Positions 1 to 11,284 of a stretch of DNA of 64,000 nucleotides are shown piece by piece (positions within the stretch are counted from its first letter, which is position 1; every line of letters starts with the position of its first letter). Source of the DNA: Kappaphycus alvarezii. Its lineage: Eukaryota; Rhodophyta; Florideophyceae; Gigartinales; Solieriaceae. The stretch lies in contig NADL03000150.1 in the NCBI GenBank assembly GCA_002205965.3, forward strand, positions 1 to 64,000. Direction: 5' to 3'. Made by a program: the position numbers and the translations under genes. The notes below the pieces were generated by a model. That model made no database searches, was not told where the DNA came from, and saw only the letters and a list, made by a program, of their open reading frames with translations.

Positions 1-1760
1 GGCTTTGAGTTTGAGGTTTCTCAGATAACCAGGTGCTTAATGGATTCTTCAAAAACCGAAACTGAGTCTGAAAGAAGCACGTTGGTTGGAAACTCTCGGT
101 AACTTCGGAATCTTTCCCATCACACTGAAGCCTGGAAGAAATCACGTCTTGGGAGACGCATTATCCCGGGCCCGCACGTCATGAGAGGAGATCGTGACGT
201 CTCAGTGATGACGTTGAAGTTCCCTGCCTTGATGTTGATCAGATCATTCCTCGGTATGATGACACCAGTTCTTCGGTCAGTTCTAAAGCCATGGAAGGAG
301 AGTAGCCATAGGATATGGTTCAGAAGCAGAAACTTGAATAAATTCTGTGATTTCCGAAAAGATGGTTCGATGCTGTTTTACAATGGAAGATGTGCGTACC
401 AAGAAGTCAGTTTCGATATTTTTCAAATTGCTCACGACTCGAAAGTTGGTGGACATTTTAAATTTGCGATGAAACCGTCCAGATTAGATAACTTCCATTG
501 GAAACATAAGAGCCGGATGTTCGAAAGTATTGTGAAGGATGTCTCAAGTTCAGCAGTATAAGGACTCTAATCAAAAAAAGTTGACTGATCCAATGTCACT
601 GGAATTGCCTGACCGCAGATGGGTATCATAGCTACAGATTTCATTGTGAAGTTACCCCTGACGAGGAGCGGTCATGATGATCACGACTTGGGTTGATCGA
701 CTTCTCGTCGAGTCCATTTTTTGAAATCTAAAACATCAGATACTGCTGAGGACACGGCTCGAGACTTCTTCGCGAACATCTTCAAGAACCAAGGGTTGCC
801 GGATGATGTGACCTCAGAAAGGGACAGCAAGCTCATTTCAAAGTTTTGGAAGACAATGATGAATCTTTGTGGGGTGACATTAAGAATGTCTCCAAGTACA
901 CACTTACACAAACAAATGGTGATTCCGAGATTATGAATAGGATGGTCGAGAAATGTCTCCGTTGCTAATGCTTGTATCATCAGAATGACTGGGATGAACT
1001 GCTTCCTTCTGCAGAATTTGCGCACAACTTGGCTGGAAGCGATGATCTGGTATGTAACGTTTTGAGCTGGACTTGGTATGGACACTTAAATGGTGACTGG
1101 ATTTCCTGGCTAGCAGCAGCAGCATAATTCTTCAGAGTTTGGAGGAATTGTGTGCCAAGCCAAGGTTTCACTTGAGGATGCGTATTTTGACTACAAAGTG
1201 GCAAAGGTTCGGCAAGATGCAAATGCTTCAAGACGATACAAGGTTCCATTTATAAAGTCGGTTCAAAACTGTGGATCAATCGTTCGTTGTTTACGGGTGT
1301 TTATTCTATGTCCCAGGATTCTAAAAAGCTTGGAGCGCGCCGATTTGGGGCGTTTGTGGATAAGGAGCTAATTGGTAAGAATGTTGCTCGACTGGATCTC
1401 GCTGCTCATTTCAAAATCCATCCAGCCATTCATATCATTCATAACACACCACATTTGGAGGAGCCCGATGACATTTCTTACCCATTACTCCTGCACCCTC
1501 ACCGCTTGAACTGCCTGGTGGATCAAAACATGAATTTAGGTTATCTTTGATCACAAAAAGGCTGGACGCAGTTACAAGCTCTTTGGTTTGATGGGTGGTG
1601 TGCCAGTCATGAAGCGGAATGGCAACACGCGAAGGACTTTGTTGATGTTACGGGGGATGGATCTGCTGTATAACGGTTGATTTCAAAGAACATATAAAAA
1701 ACGTAATATACTCCCCCAGTATCATTGAAGAGGTCGTCGATAGTCCGGGGAAGGGAATAT
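1..1760 (+). mobile_element. Ty3/gypsy pol 3' part (RNase H end, integrase), fossil
   Basis: This is the 3' half of a chromovirus-like gypsy pol, cut by the window edge. Translated stretches resemble the RNase H/integrase boundary (around 75-180, a 'GDALSRAR'-like end), the integrase core (around 740-870, 'GLPDDVTSERD' followed by 'SKFWK') and the integrase C-terminus (around 1340-1480, 'KLGARRFGAF' then 'LAAHFKIHPAIHIIH'). A purine-rich tract just before 1761 fits a polypurine tract. The copy is old and clearly broken in many places. It runs in the same orientation as the LTR and gag that follow. Confidence 0.8.
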
Positions 1761-2204
1761 TGTAACAATGTCTCCGTTACACCACTGTTAAATAGAGACT
1801 TGTTCGCTGTCGCTATTCCAATTTTCTAATACATATCAGTGTAGCCAGAGAAAGTGCATGACTGTTGGAAATCAAAGGCTTTGTGTAATTAAGTAGCGGT
1901 TTTTACTTGCTGAGTACTTTTTTCTCTGTAGTACTTTTATTTGACTTGGATCCCCACGTCATCGTCTTGTTTCCTTAATTATGTTCTAGATGGTACTATT
2001 ATTTAGTTACAGCTCTTCTTTGTAGCTACAGCTCCACTTTCTAGTGCTTTCTACTGAGCTGGCAACAACTCTCAGAGTTGTTTAGAAGATCTACCGTACT
2101 GTCTATAAAGGGGTCTCATCTAGATTCTTGCGGGAATCTAGGTACACTCCATACACCTTTGCTCCAAACTTTCTGAAACCCACTACCATCGTCTCTACTG
2201 TTCA
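1761..2204 (+). repeat. LTR of the fossil gypsy element
   Basis: This 444-bp stretch starts TGTAACAATG and ends TTCA. It is preceded by a purine-rich tract (1748-1757) and followed after two bases by TGGCAGCGCC, a likely tRNA primer-binding site. A TATA-like CTATAAAGG lies near 2103. No second copy is visible in the window, so the boundaries rest on the TG...CA ends and on the adjacent primer site and purine tract. Confidence 0.65.
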
Positions 2205-4610
2205 TTTGGCAGCGCCCCGACTGCCTCCTCTCTGTTTCACTCGCGAAGCTGCGTGATCCTGTGAAGAGTACTTAGACTGAATATTTTGGCTTAGAAAAGA
2301 TTTCTTCGTAAAGCAATGCGTCTGAAAAATTCCCCATTTGAGGGTCTGCTGGCAGTGTTCCTCGAAAATGCTGTTGCACTTGTTTACTGTTAGCTAGTAG
2401 TAGCGACTGTGTCACGGGTTCAGATACCGCTTCAAATGATTGACTAAGACTGGACTTTGACAAAGAGGCACGTGCTTATAATTAATATTATTTGGTTATC
2501 GGCCAGCTTAAGATATGCTTGAGAATACTTGTTACGGTGTATAGATACCGACCTTGGTCTTCACAGTGGACTACTGAGGATATCCCGAGCGAATTACTGA
2601 GTTACATCGAAATTGATGTGTCATCAGGACTGATATTGAATCACGTTCTTCCCGGAGAAGCAGCCAACTCGTCGTCCAGGGAAGAATCCCTTGCATATTT
2701 CAACTCCAAAGGCTTCTATTCAACTTTAGGGGTTGGAGTGAGGCTTCAAGTAAGTAATTTTTCTGACATATCTTTCTTCAACCTAAATAAGCCTGTTTTG
2801 TTCGACTGGACTCGAGATGCGTTGTCGGTTCGGTCATGGTTTCATTCTGTCGAAAAGCACCTGGGGCTTATCCAGGTGGGTGAAAACGAAGCTATCAGTA
2901 ACCGGAATGCTAGTTACTTTGCTTTCAGGCTTACTACCAGTACGACGGCAAGCCTATGGTACGCGCTTGATTCTAAGAAACTTGTCCCGTCGACTTGGGA
3001 AGATTTAAAAACTATTCGTTGAGGCAGAGTTTGTTTCTCAAGATGGTGTTCTTAAAGCTTGTGACAAGCTCTCCAATATCCTACAGAAATCAAGAGTGGT
3101 GCCGTATCTCTGAGAGTTCAAAAATTTGTTTATAAATGTTCCCGATATAAGCGAGTTTGAAAAGTTGGTGCGATTTCGTGAAGGTCTCAAAAGACAAATT
3201 CTGCTGGAGGTTATTAAGAGGGTCCATCCATGTTCGAATCTGCTGCTAATATGCCCTCAAATTTGATTGAGCATTTTACTGAGCAGGTTTCTAAACTACA
3301 AGATATTTTCTTAAACAATCGAAATGGTTCCGGTACAATTTAGAATTTAGATACACTAACGTGGAACGTACTCGCAATTACTAGATTCAGAAAGACTTGA
3401 TGGAGAAACGTCGGTTTACGTGCTATAAATTGGGAGGTGGACCTTTAAACACAGAAAAGAAACGGGAATAAAGGTAATAGGGATTTAATTCACATCCCGA
3501 CGAACAACATGTAGGAACTACACGAAAATGTGTTTAAGACCTTCCACTCTGAGAGCTAGCTGGTCCACCGGACTTGTTCTTGAACACTCAAGTGAGACCA
3601 GTAATGAGTGCAAACAGATGCCCAAATGAACAGAGTGAAAATTCTTGTAGATAACATCAGACCAAAATACTCAGAGGACAGGGAAAAGTCGAGAATCTTC
3701 GAAGCCGAGTCTAATATAACCACATCTATTCATCGTGGCATCATCTACACTAATGGAACTATAGTAGTGGCGAATCTGCTAGTAGTTGATGTCAGAATGC
3801 ATGAGAAAGCAGTCAAAGTACTAAAAGATAATAGATGCAATGCTAACGTGGTTTCAACTTGGTCCCTGATGCGAAACAGGAACTATTTTGAAATTAAACC
3901 TTAAACGGTCATTGTTTCCACTCACAGAAGTGATTACAGAAGAGGTATATGAAATCATTGTCAACGGAATTATACGAGTGGGTGATCATACCTAAACCTC
4001 TTAATGGGTTCTCTCTCGGACTAAGAATAACATTCTGGTGGGAATGCCGTAGCATTTTGTTTACAACCAAAATAATGATTACGAACGACGGATTGTGTTG
4101 TTGAAATATGTTTCGATTCCAGTGGTGGATACCGAGGCTGAAAGCTGCATTAATGGTTCCAATTTGTGAGTGAAGAAATTTAGACAAATGTTTAGCCATG
4201 AATTTGACTTCGAACTTCAGTTAATCGAAGTATTTCGATTGCATGAAAATCAAAACATGAAATGATTGAAAGATTCTGAGTCAAAAATAAAAATGAAAAA
4301 ATTCTGGAAAAGTTTATAGAGGTCTTTCATGAAGATTTTAAAAGGCACCCCCTAGATTCGATCAGTGGGCCATGAATTCAAAGGTGGGGGAGCAGAAAAG
4401 GTTACTCATCGACCTCTGTTATATTTGTCCGCATCTAAACTTAGGACAGCAAAGAGAACGTCGAATCTCTTTTGAGGAAAGGGATGAAATACTCAATAAA
4501 TCACCATATGGAGCAGCTCTTTTCTTTTTTAAAATAATTTTCGTCCACTATAATGCTTTAATTGCATCACAGGGAGGAACAATACCCCATTGACTCGTTC
4601 TGATAAAACA
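2205..4610 (+). mobile_element. Ty3/gypsy gag-protease-RT 5' part, fossil
   Basis: Directly after the LTR and primer site (about 2207-2223) comes a gag-like region (2492-3400). It has capsid-family stretches such as 'VEKHLGLIQVGENEA' and 'WYALDSKKLVPSTWEDLK', then 'FEKLVRFREGLKRQILLEV'. A decayed zinc-knuckle-like stretch follows near 3400. A protease-like region lies at 3608-3904 ('KVLKDNRCNANVVST'), and the RT N-terminus is near 4480-4540 ('NKSPYGAALFF'). Homology stops near 4610. It is heavily broken. It looks like the same family as the pol fragment before the LTR. Confidence 0.7.
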
Positions 4611-5102
4611 TTCGATCGGCTTGAACTTGCGAATTTTTCCTCTAAGCTTTATCTAAGAGGATTTCATCAGTGATGGCGAGAGAAGGGTGAATCCAAAAGA
4701 TTGTGTTAAATAAAAAGGTTTGAACAGATTGAACATATTGGTATATATATATAATAATTTAGGTGGCCACGTGTAATTGATCGAGAAATTAACCGCTTCA
4801 AAATTTGAACTTGCCGGCGGAGTTCGGCTCTTAGGAAGTGGGGATTGGCGGCAAGGGAGGAATAAATCTTAAACGTCTACAGCAAAATTGCCTATAATGT
4901 AGCCAAAAAGAGTTGGAGATGAGAAATTCAAAAGGGTGGGGTGTTGGCAAAACGTGAGCGGTGAACGTTGAGCATGCTCAAAATGAAAGGCAGTGAAGAA
5001 GAACGGCGGAGGGAGACGGAGGGTGTGAGCGCGTGCAAAGAGCTGAATACGCGCGGCCTTGTGTCGCACGCTGCACACCTGGCCCGCACCACAAAGGGAA
5101 GT
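4611..5102. other. Unassigned stretch with a short TA repeat
   Basis: I see no gene here. A short (TA)n tract lies at about 4742-4756. The rest carries scattered shadow ORFs without recognisable domains. Confidence 0.5.
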
Positions 5103-5738
5103 TATTAGGCGCGTGCTGATAGGAACATATGTTTGTCGCCGTCATCTACAGACTTTTAGTTTACTGCACTGCATCCCCTCTTCCAAAAATAGTTATAGTT
5201 CCGGTCCTTCCTCGTCCTCCGAGAGCCTTGCTTATCATTACCGCGGTCCTCTAATTTACTTCCAAATTTACTTCCACTTTATCTAGATATTTTTATACTG
5301 TATCTACCCCTCTGAATCGATCCAGAATCAAGTTCTTTTCCACTTTTTGCTTACTTTCTCCTCCAAATTCGCTTTTTTGAGAAAAAGGGCGCAAATTCAC
5401 TACTATTGCGAAATCCCTTGCAGATTTATTTTACCTATTCGTAATCTATAGAACCTGCCCCGGGAGCCTATTTAAACCCCTTTAGCCCTAGTTTCAAACA
5501 TCCCCGGTCATTGTATTCATCACCCCTCTCCCCCTACACACCCAAAACACCCTTTATTGCCTCACATTCCCCAGAGCCTACCAAAATGAACAGTCTTTGC
5601 CCTCGAAAGTCATTTCCAAAACTCGCCATCCCCGCCCCTAAACTCTATTCCCCTACACCCATTCCGACCTACTTGCCGTGATGACTACCTGCGCCGGCAA
5701 ACCAAAAAGAAGGTGATCTAAATCGTGCGTCGCCTTTA

Positions 5739-6158
5739 TTGAGAATGAGGCAGAGAAGGGAGGTGAGGGGCGGGATGGGACATCGAGGAGGGAGCTGGGA
5801 GACCTTTGAGGAGTGGGTAGCCCCTGAATTGGTCTACGAGGATAATAACGGGAAGGATGATGAAGAGGAAGAGGAGGAAGAGGAGGAAGAGGAGGAAGAG
5901 AAGGAGGATAAGGACGAGGACGAGGTGGATGAGGAAAAAGGGGACATGGAAAGTGTTGGAGTGGTGGGGCCTGGACTGGAGAGTATGGAACAAGTAGTGC
6001 CGACGCTGGAACCGGATGGAGATATCTTTAGTAGTTTAGATATCTCCCAGGAGGGAATAGAGAGCCGTGAGCCATTCGCAGATATTTGTGGGGACTGCTT
6101 GGACAGCATGGATATTTTGGAGGAGTTGTTTGGATCTGATTTCGAGAACGGGAAATAA
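5739..6158 (+). CDS. LTR-encoded acidic protein, C-terminal part
   Basis: This is the open C-terminal part of the ORF carried in family G LTRs. It includes 'ETFEEWVAPELVYED', a Glu-rich tract encoded by a GAGGAA-type simple repeat, and a conserved tail with 'DIFSSLDISQEGIES' and 'PFADICGDCLDSMDILEELF', ending before the LTR TATA box. The N-terminal part upstream is recognisable but decayed. No known domain was recognised. The strongly acidic middle with conserved short ends suggests a nuclear or chaperone-like protein, but that is a guess. Confidence 0.5.
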   Translation: MRMRQRREVRGGMGHRGGSWETFEEWVAPELVYEDNNGKDDEEEEEEEEEEEEEKEDKDEDEVDEEKGDMESVGVVGPGLESMEQVVPTLEPDGDIFSSLDISQEGIESREPFADICGDCLDSMDILEELFGSDFENGK

Positions 6159-6283
6159 GAGGACCTCATTGATTGTTAGTTTCTTAAGTATCTTTTGAAT
6201 AGTATATCATCCACACAAATTGTTTTATGCATTTCCTGGTACCTTCTGTAGTTTTGTTCGGACTTTAGGGGTAGCCAAAAGTC

Positions 6284-6291
6284 TATATAAG
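6284..6291 (+). promoter_or_regulatory. LTR TATA box
   Basis: TATATAAG occurs in the same place in every family G LTR here: 14362, 44304, 51084, and reversed at about 18705. It lies downstream of the acidic ORF and upstream of the two stem-loops, as expected for the genomic-RNA promoter. Confidence 0.6.
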
Positions 6292-6598
6292 CTGAGTAAA
6301 CTGCTTCCTGTTGTGGAGGTCAAGCAAGTTGGCAGACAATTTTTAGCCAAGTCCTGAGTAGTATGGAGTTGAGAGTCAACTTCAGACCCAAGAAACATTT
6401 TTCCTACGCTGCTCACAGAGCATCAATGGTAGACCCTGCCCCTTTCATACTTGCTTGTAGCCCCCTCAACTCTCTTCCATATACACTCCATTTTGTTGGT
6501 TCAACTATACCACGGTAGCACTTTTGTCGCTTGCAACACCTCCTTCTTGGGGTAGCTGGTTCTGAGTATCTCTTTTTCTCGACGATTTACCCATATCA

Positions 6599-8399
6599 GG
6601 AGTTATGGGTGAAGGGGGAGGGAAGGAAGATGAAGTCACGAGCTTGACGTGCTGGTCCGAACTGGAACGAGCTGAGCCCGTCTGGATTCTGGATTCGTCG
6701 AGTGATTGCGCCCTTAGTGTTTTGAAGTGCCCTACATTCCACAAAGTTATTTTTTCTGTCATTTTGTCCGTAATGGAGTGATGTCTACATTCACTGGAGC
6801 AGGAATATGACGAGGGAATGTTCGTAAGCATAACGGCTGGGAACAGAAATATTCTGTGATCGCCTGAATTACTCCTGAATTCTCAGCAAAACATGCGTTC
6901 ACTGGATCGTGCATCGACCTCGTATACGTCTCTGCTAGAAAACCATTGGACTTTGTCGGTATATGTGACATAAAAGGGGTGTGGGTTGTGAAAATATCTT
7001 TTGAAAAGGGCATCGACTGCCACAAAGATGGCTATATGCTTTGAACCGTCGATATAGTCACAGTGTCACGGAGGCGCAAACCCGTTTCGGTTTTCTCCTT
7101 TCCTTCTCTTCAAACCCCGTTTAGAGCCCCCCGCTAGAAGTGTCAGACGACGAAGTAAAATAGCCCATCATTCCCCCCTTTTTGACGCTCTCCATGTGTA
7201 AGGCCTGCGATGGAACCTGACAGCACGCTCATGATTTTTGGTCTCTTTCCCTCTGATGCGATTTTGGGCATCTGGTTTGGAGCTGCAGGAGCTGGGGCAT
7301 CTGACACCGGTATGGGTGGATTGCAGTCGATTTCTTCCAAAAAATATACGCTTTAGGATAACCTGACCCATGCTGGCCATTAATACCTGCTCTTTCGCCA
7401 GCCTTCCACGGTTAGTTACTGCTTTTTACCTCCAATTGGGCTTCAAATGCTGCAAAGGGAAAGGCTTGGGATTTTTTTTCTTGGAAGATATGCTGCAAAT
7501 GACTGTAACTCCGAAAGAGACATCTGGTCGACCATCTTCGTCATTGCAGTCCACAATGACCCTCCGGTGGCAAGAAACTGTCTCTGAAACGCGGATTCGT
7601 TAAACGGTTATTCTTATATTGGGGAAAGGGGTTCCATGCGGACAAATTGGTGCCAGCAATGTCAGCATGGGGAATGTGACGTGGTTTAATATTTGAACCA
7701 ATTATTTGACTCACTTCGGAACATAGGCTAACCTATTTTTCAATTATTGAAACACACCAATTAGCCCTTTTTACTTAAACTCTTTTATTTATTTAAATTC
7801 ATTCCAATCAGCATCGACATCTGTGGTACCCTTCGGGCCCGAAGGCATACAGTTCTTCCGACGCCTAGCTGCCCACGCCGCTAGGCACCGTAATTCCCCT
7901 CCCCGTCAACAGTTTCCCGATTTAGTTTCCCGTTTCACATTTGCGTGCACGGCATGCAAGCCCATCAGGTCCTCTCCGACGTCTCTCTTACTATTTTTTG
8001 TCCTACTCCTCCCCGGCGCCTGTGAGTGCTTGTTCCCACCGCCGTGAAGATGCCCCCCCCAATTTTCCCCTCCTATTTGATAGATGGTCAGTTTTGGCCC
8101 GGAATATCCTGGAGGGTGACCAGAAGAACTTCCTAACTTTCACTTAAACCGGCTCAACGCCGTCCATTGATTGAAAGCTCTATTCGCAAGCATTTGAACT
8201 GACTTCCGCTAAGTTTTCTCTGAAACGGCTTGGATTTGTATTATATGTGCATCTTTCGTTGCATTGCTGCGAATAGCCAAATGAAAACCAATAATTCTTG
8301 CGAAAGAAGTATGAGGCACTTCGCCGTAGGAGCCATGGAGACCTTCGGGCCGGTGCGAACTGACCTTATGCAACTTGCGACTTGCGTCGCTTATTACCA
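6599..8399. other. Unassigned stretch
   Basis: No convincing gene. 7458-7498 is a partial inverted-repeat-element end (GGGAAAGGCTTGGG followed by TCTTGGAAGATAT). 7820-7895 encodes 'FGPEGIQFFRRLAAHAARH', which resembles the extreme C-terminus of LINE-like reverse transcriptases, but the match is short. Near 8086-8110 there is a crumb of the second short-element subfamily. Confidence 0.35.
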
Positions 8400-8770
8400 A
8401 AGGGGGAAACGTTTGGGTGTTTTACTATTGGAAGATATTTCCGACCTATCCCATGGTTTTCCAGACAACCGCAATCGACTCAAAAGGGTATACCAACAGC
8501 GTAATGGGGAAGGAACTACGCTTCCTAAAATGCTACCTTCAGGCCAGCCATCAAGCAGGCCGCATTGGACATGACGGCTGCTGCAGCGTGCCTTTGCATC
8601 AAAACCCCCGAACCTTTCCGTACGTCTCCAGTGCCCTCACAGCCACGTTTCTTGCCACGTCAATTACCAAAGCGACGCAAGTCCCCGGTGGTGCTGCCGC
8701 CCTCACTCACCAACTCAAGGTCCAGGACCTACAGCAGAAGCTGTCAAGGCGCCTGGTGCCCCCCTCCCTG
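8400..8770 (+). mobile_element. Inverted-repeat DNA element with ORF head
   Basis: It begins GGGGAAACGTTTGGGTG and continues with a ~150-bp sequence shared with 9325-9480 and 53908-54060. It then has an ORF start at 8565 ('MDMTAAAACLCIKTPE') nearly matching the start of the ORF at 58929-59474 on the minus strand ('MDMTAAIASLCVETPE'). The right end is not visible, and after about 8770 the match stops. It is therefore a 5' fragment of the same family. No transposase motif is recognised. Confidence 0.6.
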
Positions 8771-9235
8771 CCGTCCCACAACCCAGGTTTTCAATTCCAT
8801 TTTCTGTTTTTTGACTCTCTCGGTGCCGCTTCTCCAGAGAAGGCATAATTCATCGAAGAAATTGTACCACTTGTAGCCAGTAAATGCAACATCTGGGACG
8901 CTACGATTCGCACACGCATCTACCAACGTATCAGTTGCACTCTGTGGTCGTCGGTGGCTATGGCCATGATATCGCGCGCCCCACTGCACGTGACTGATTT
9001 GGTCCATCCAGTTGGTTCTTAAATGAATAGTTGGTCATTCGGTACACACTTAAGGTAAGTAAATATGCTTCTCTCTCTATGCAAGGACAGACTGCGGCGA
9101 TGGTTTCGTCCACCGCAGCATGCCCTACAGCTGACCTCACACCAGCCCTGTGATGACGTACCTCATGATTCTGCCTCATTTTCAGACTCTCTAATTCACA
9201 GAAATGCCCCCTAGTTTTCGGAGATAGCTGTACTG
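8771..9235. other. Unassigned stretch
   Basis: No feature recognised. A minus-strand open stretch at 8744-9007 has no recognisable domain. Confidence 0.4.
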
Positions 9236-9239
9236 CATC

Positions 9240-9586
9240 CCTAGTTAGAGGGAAATTTCTGGGTGCTTTATTGTTTGAAATATGTGGTCGGTTTGGGCCC
9301 AAAGTATCTTGGAAGGAGAATAGAATTGGGTATTTTACTCTTGGAAGATATATCCGATCTATCCATGGTTTTCCAGACAACCACAATCAACACAAAAGGG
9401 TATACCGACACAGTAATAGGGAAGATAATACGTTCCCTAAAACGCTACCTTCAGGCCAGCCATCAAGCAGGTCGCATCCTAGAAGGTTACTGATGATGGA
9501 AAGTCTTATTTACCAGCAAAGCTACCTGATATCTTGTCTGAAGCAACGTGCTTTGAGCATACTGTTGGTTCGGAAATGGTCCCTTC
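9240..9586 (+). mobile_element. Nested short DNA-element ends
   Basis: A subfamily-2 end (GGGAAATTTCTGGGTG, then ATGTGGTCGGTTTGGGCCC; 9248-9305) is interrupted by a subfamily-1 end (TTACTCTTGGAAGATATATC; about 9325-9480). The subfamily-2 sequence resumes at 9485-9565, because both flanks align with the continuous copy at 52079-52220. This is one short element inserted in another. The LTR at 9587 starts immediately after. Confidence 0.6.
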
Positions 9587-10985
9587 TGTAGGATACTTCC
9601 CCTGTTCACAAACGTCTGTCTTCTCCCTCCCTATAATTCTCCAAAAACAACTCTTCCCATCAATCTTTTTAGGAACAAAATCATAGAACGGTTTTTTCCC
9701 CATGAATCCAAATTCACTGTGCAGCCCCATTTCAATTTTTTTTCTTTGAGAATTTTGGTCCTAATTTTTCATAATAGGGATCTCTCGACTCGTGATTTGC
9801 TTCGTCATTCAAGTTCATTTCTGATATTTTATCGAGAATGTTCTTAGTTATTGTCCTAATCGTATGCAAATTCAAAGCTGTGGCATTGCTTCACATTTCT
9901 ATTTCGTCCTAGGACGTGAAACGTTTCAAATACGTTAACCTGTTTAAAGTCCGAAATCGACGGCATTGAGGCAGCCCCCCCGCAATCAAATACCCCATCG
10001 GATCACCCCCTTTTTTGCCTTCAACATGACCAACCCCCGCCCTTCCCTCACTATCTCCAAGTCATCCCGACGCCGCCGTCCCCTCAACGTTTTGGCCCTG
10101 AGGGCAAATGGTCCAAACGACTGCGATGATTACTGTAGAGGGTTGGACCTGAAACGCGTTCGGGATTGGGTCCGCCGTAACTTCTTCTAGCTGGCGGAAG
10201 AGGCAGAGGAGGAGGAGGAGCTAGAGGAAGAGGATGAAAAGGAGGAAGAGGAGGATAAAGAGGAGGAAGAAGGGAGGAATGGGTGGATCCGTGAGAGCCA
10301 ATAGTGTACAATGGTTGGGGTGTTTCCATGGAGAACTAAGGGGAAACCGAGGGATTAATTGTGATCTCTGACCCTTCTGACAAAGATGAAGAGAGGGATG
10401 AAGAGGAGGATGAGGGGGAGAGAGACATTGAAAGTGCTAGAATAGTGGGAAAGGGGCCGGAAATGTGGACCAGGTGGTCCCGACTCTGGAACCGGAGGGG
10501 GCATCTTCAGTGGTCTAGATATTTCGCAAGAGGCAATTATAATTCTAAGTCGTTCGCGGATATTTGTGGGCACTGCTTGGGTGGAATGGATATCCTTGGG
10601 GAACTGTTTGTCTCTGATCTAGAAGATTAAGATATTAAGGAAGGAATCTAGATATATATCCTGATAGTATCTGCTTTTAGTTTTTCAATTTCACACGATT
10701 ACAATTGATGCATTTTACGGTTCTTAGTATGTAACTTTGAGATTTCAGGGTTATCCAAAAAGTACATATAGCCTGAGTCAACTGCTTCCTCTTGTGGAGC
10801 TCAAGGAAGTTGGCAGACAGCTTCAAGTAGAATCACGAGTGGTCGGAAGTTAAGAGTCAACCTCAGACCCAAGAACCATTTTTCCTACGCTGTTCACAGA
10901 GCACCAGTGGTAGACCCCGCCCCTTCCACATTCGCTTTTAGCCCTCAAAACTTTCTTCCTTATCCACTCCTTTTTGTTCGTTCAA
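9587..10985 (+). repeat. Family G LTR type B, incomplete and diverged
   Basis: It starts TGTAGGATAC and matches 43121-44618 and fragments at 30740-31265 and 62736-63000 (shared 'GAATCCAAATTCACTGTGC' region, 9706-9724). It carries a decayed acidic-protein ORF (around 10026-10630) with a GAGGAA-type repeat and the conserved end 'SFADICGHCLGGMDILGELF', followed by the shared downstream LTR part. Confidence 0.7.
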
Positions 10986-11284
10986 TTATACAAGCTTACG
11001 TTTTTACTTTACTAACGTCCATAAGGACGTCTATAATTTCGTGAAAAGCTGTGACAACTGTCAAAAATTCACTCCGATACGAAAGTATAAGACAACCCTA
11101 AGCTTCCCAGTTTCCGCTCTCTTTGAAACCTTCTCAATTGACTTTGCCGGCCCATTCAAGGAAACCTCTTCCGGAAACAAATACCTCCTTATAGGGGTGG
11201 AACATCTTACTGGATGGCCAATAGCAGTTGCAGTTGAGGAGGCCAATGCTGAGGTGGTCCTGAGATTCATCGAAAAAGAAATAA

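Larger units (their letters stand above)
5103..6598 (+). repeat. Solo LTR, family G, type A (with acidic ORF)
   Basis: About 1.5 kb matching the LTRs at 13087-14674 (direct) and 59729-61233 (reverse). It starts TATTAGGCGC (TGTTAGGCGC in the other copy) and ends CCCATATCA. Flanking bases GAAGT (5098-5102) and GGAGT (6599-6603) fit a 5-bp target duplication with one change. It contains an upstream TATA-like TATTTAAA, an acidic-protein ORF, then TATATAAG (6284-6291) and two small stem-loops. No internal retroelement sequence adjoins it, so it is a solo LTR. Confidence 0.8.

Noticed and set aside
5103-6598. A host gene family of acidic proteins
   Set aside because: Every copy lies at the same place inside an LTR with TG...CA ends, and target duplications are visible for some copies, so the ORF belongs to the retroelement.
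8565-8876. 103-codon Pro/Arg-rich ORF as a host gene
   Set aside because: Its start is repeated inside the inverted-repeat element at 59474, so it is element-borne.
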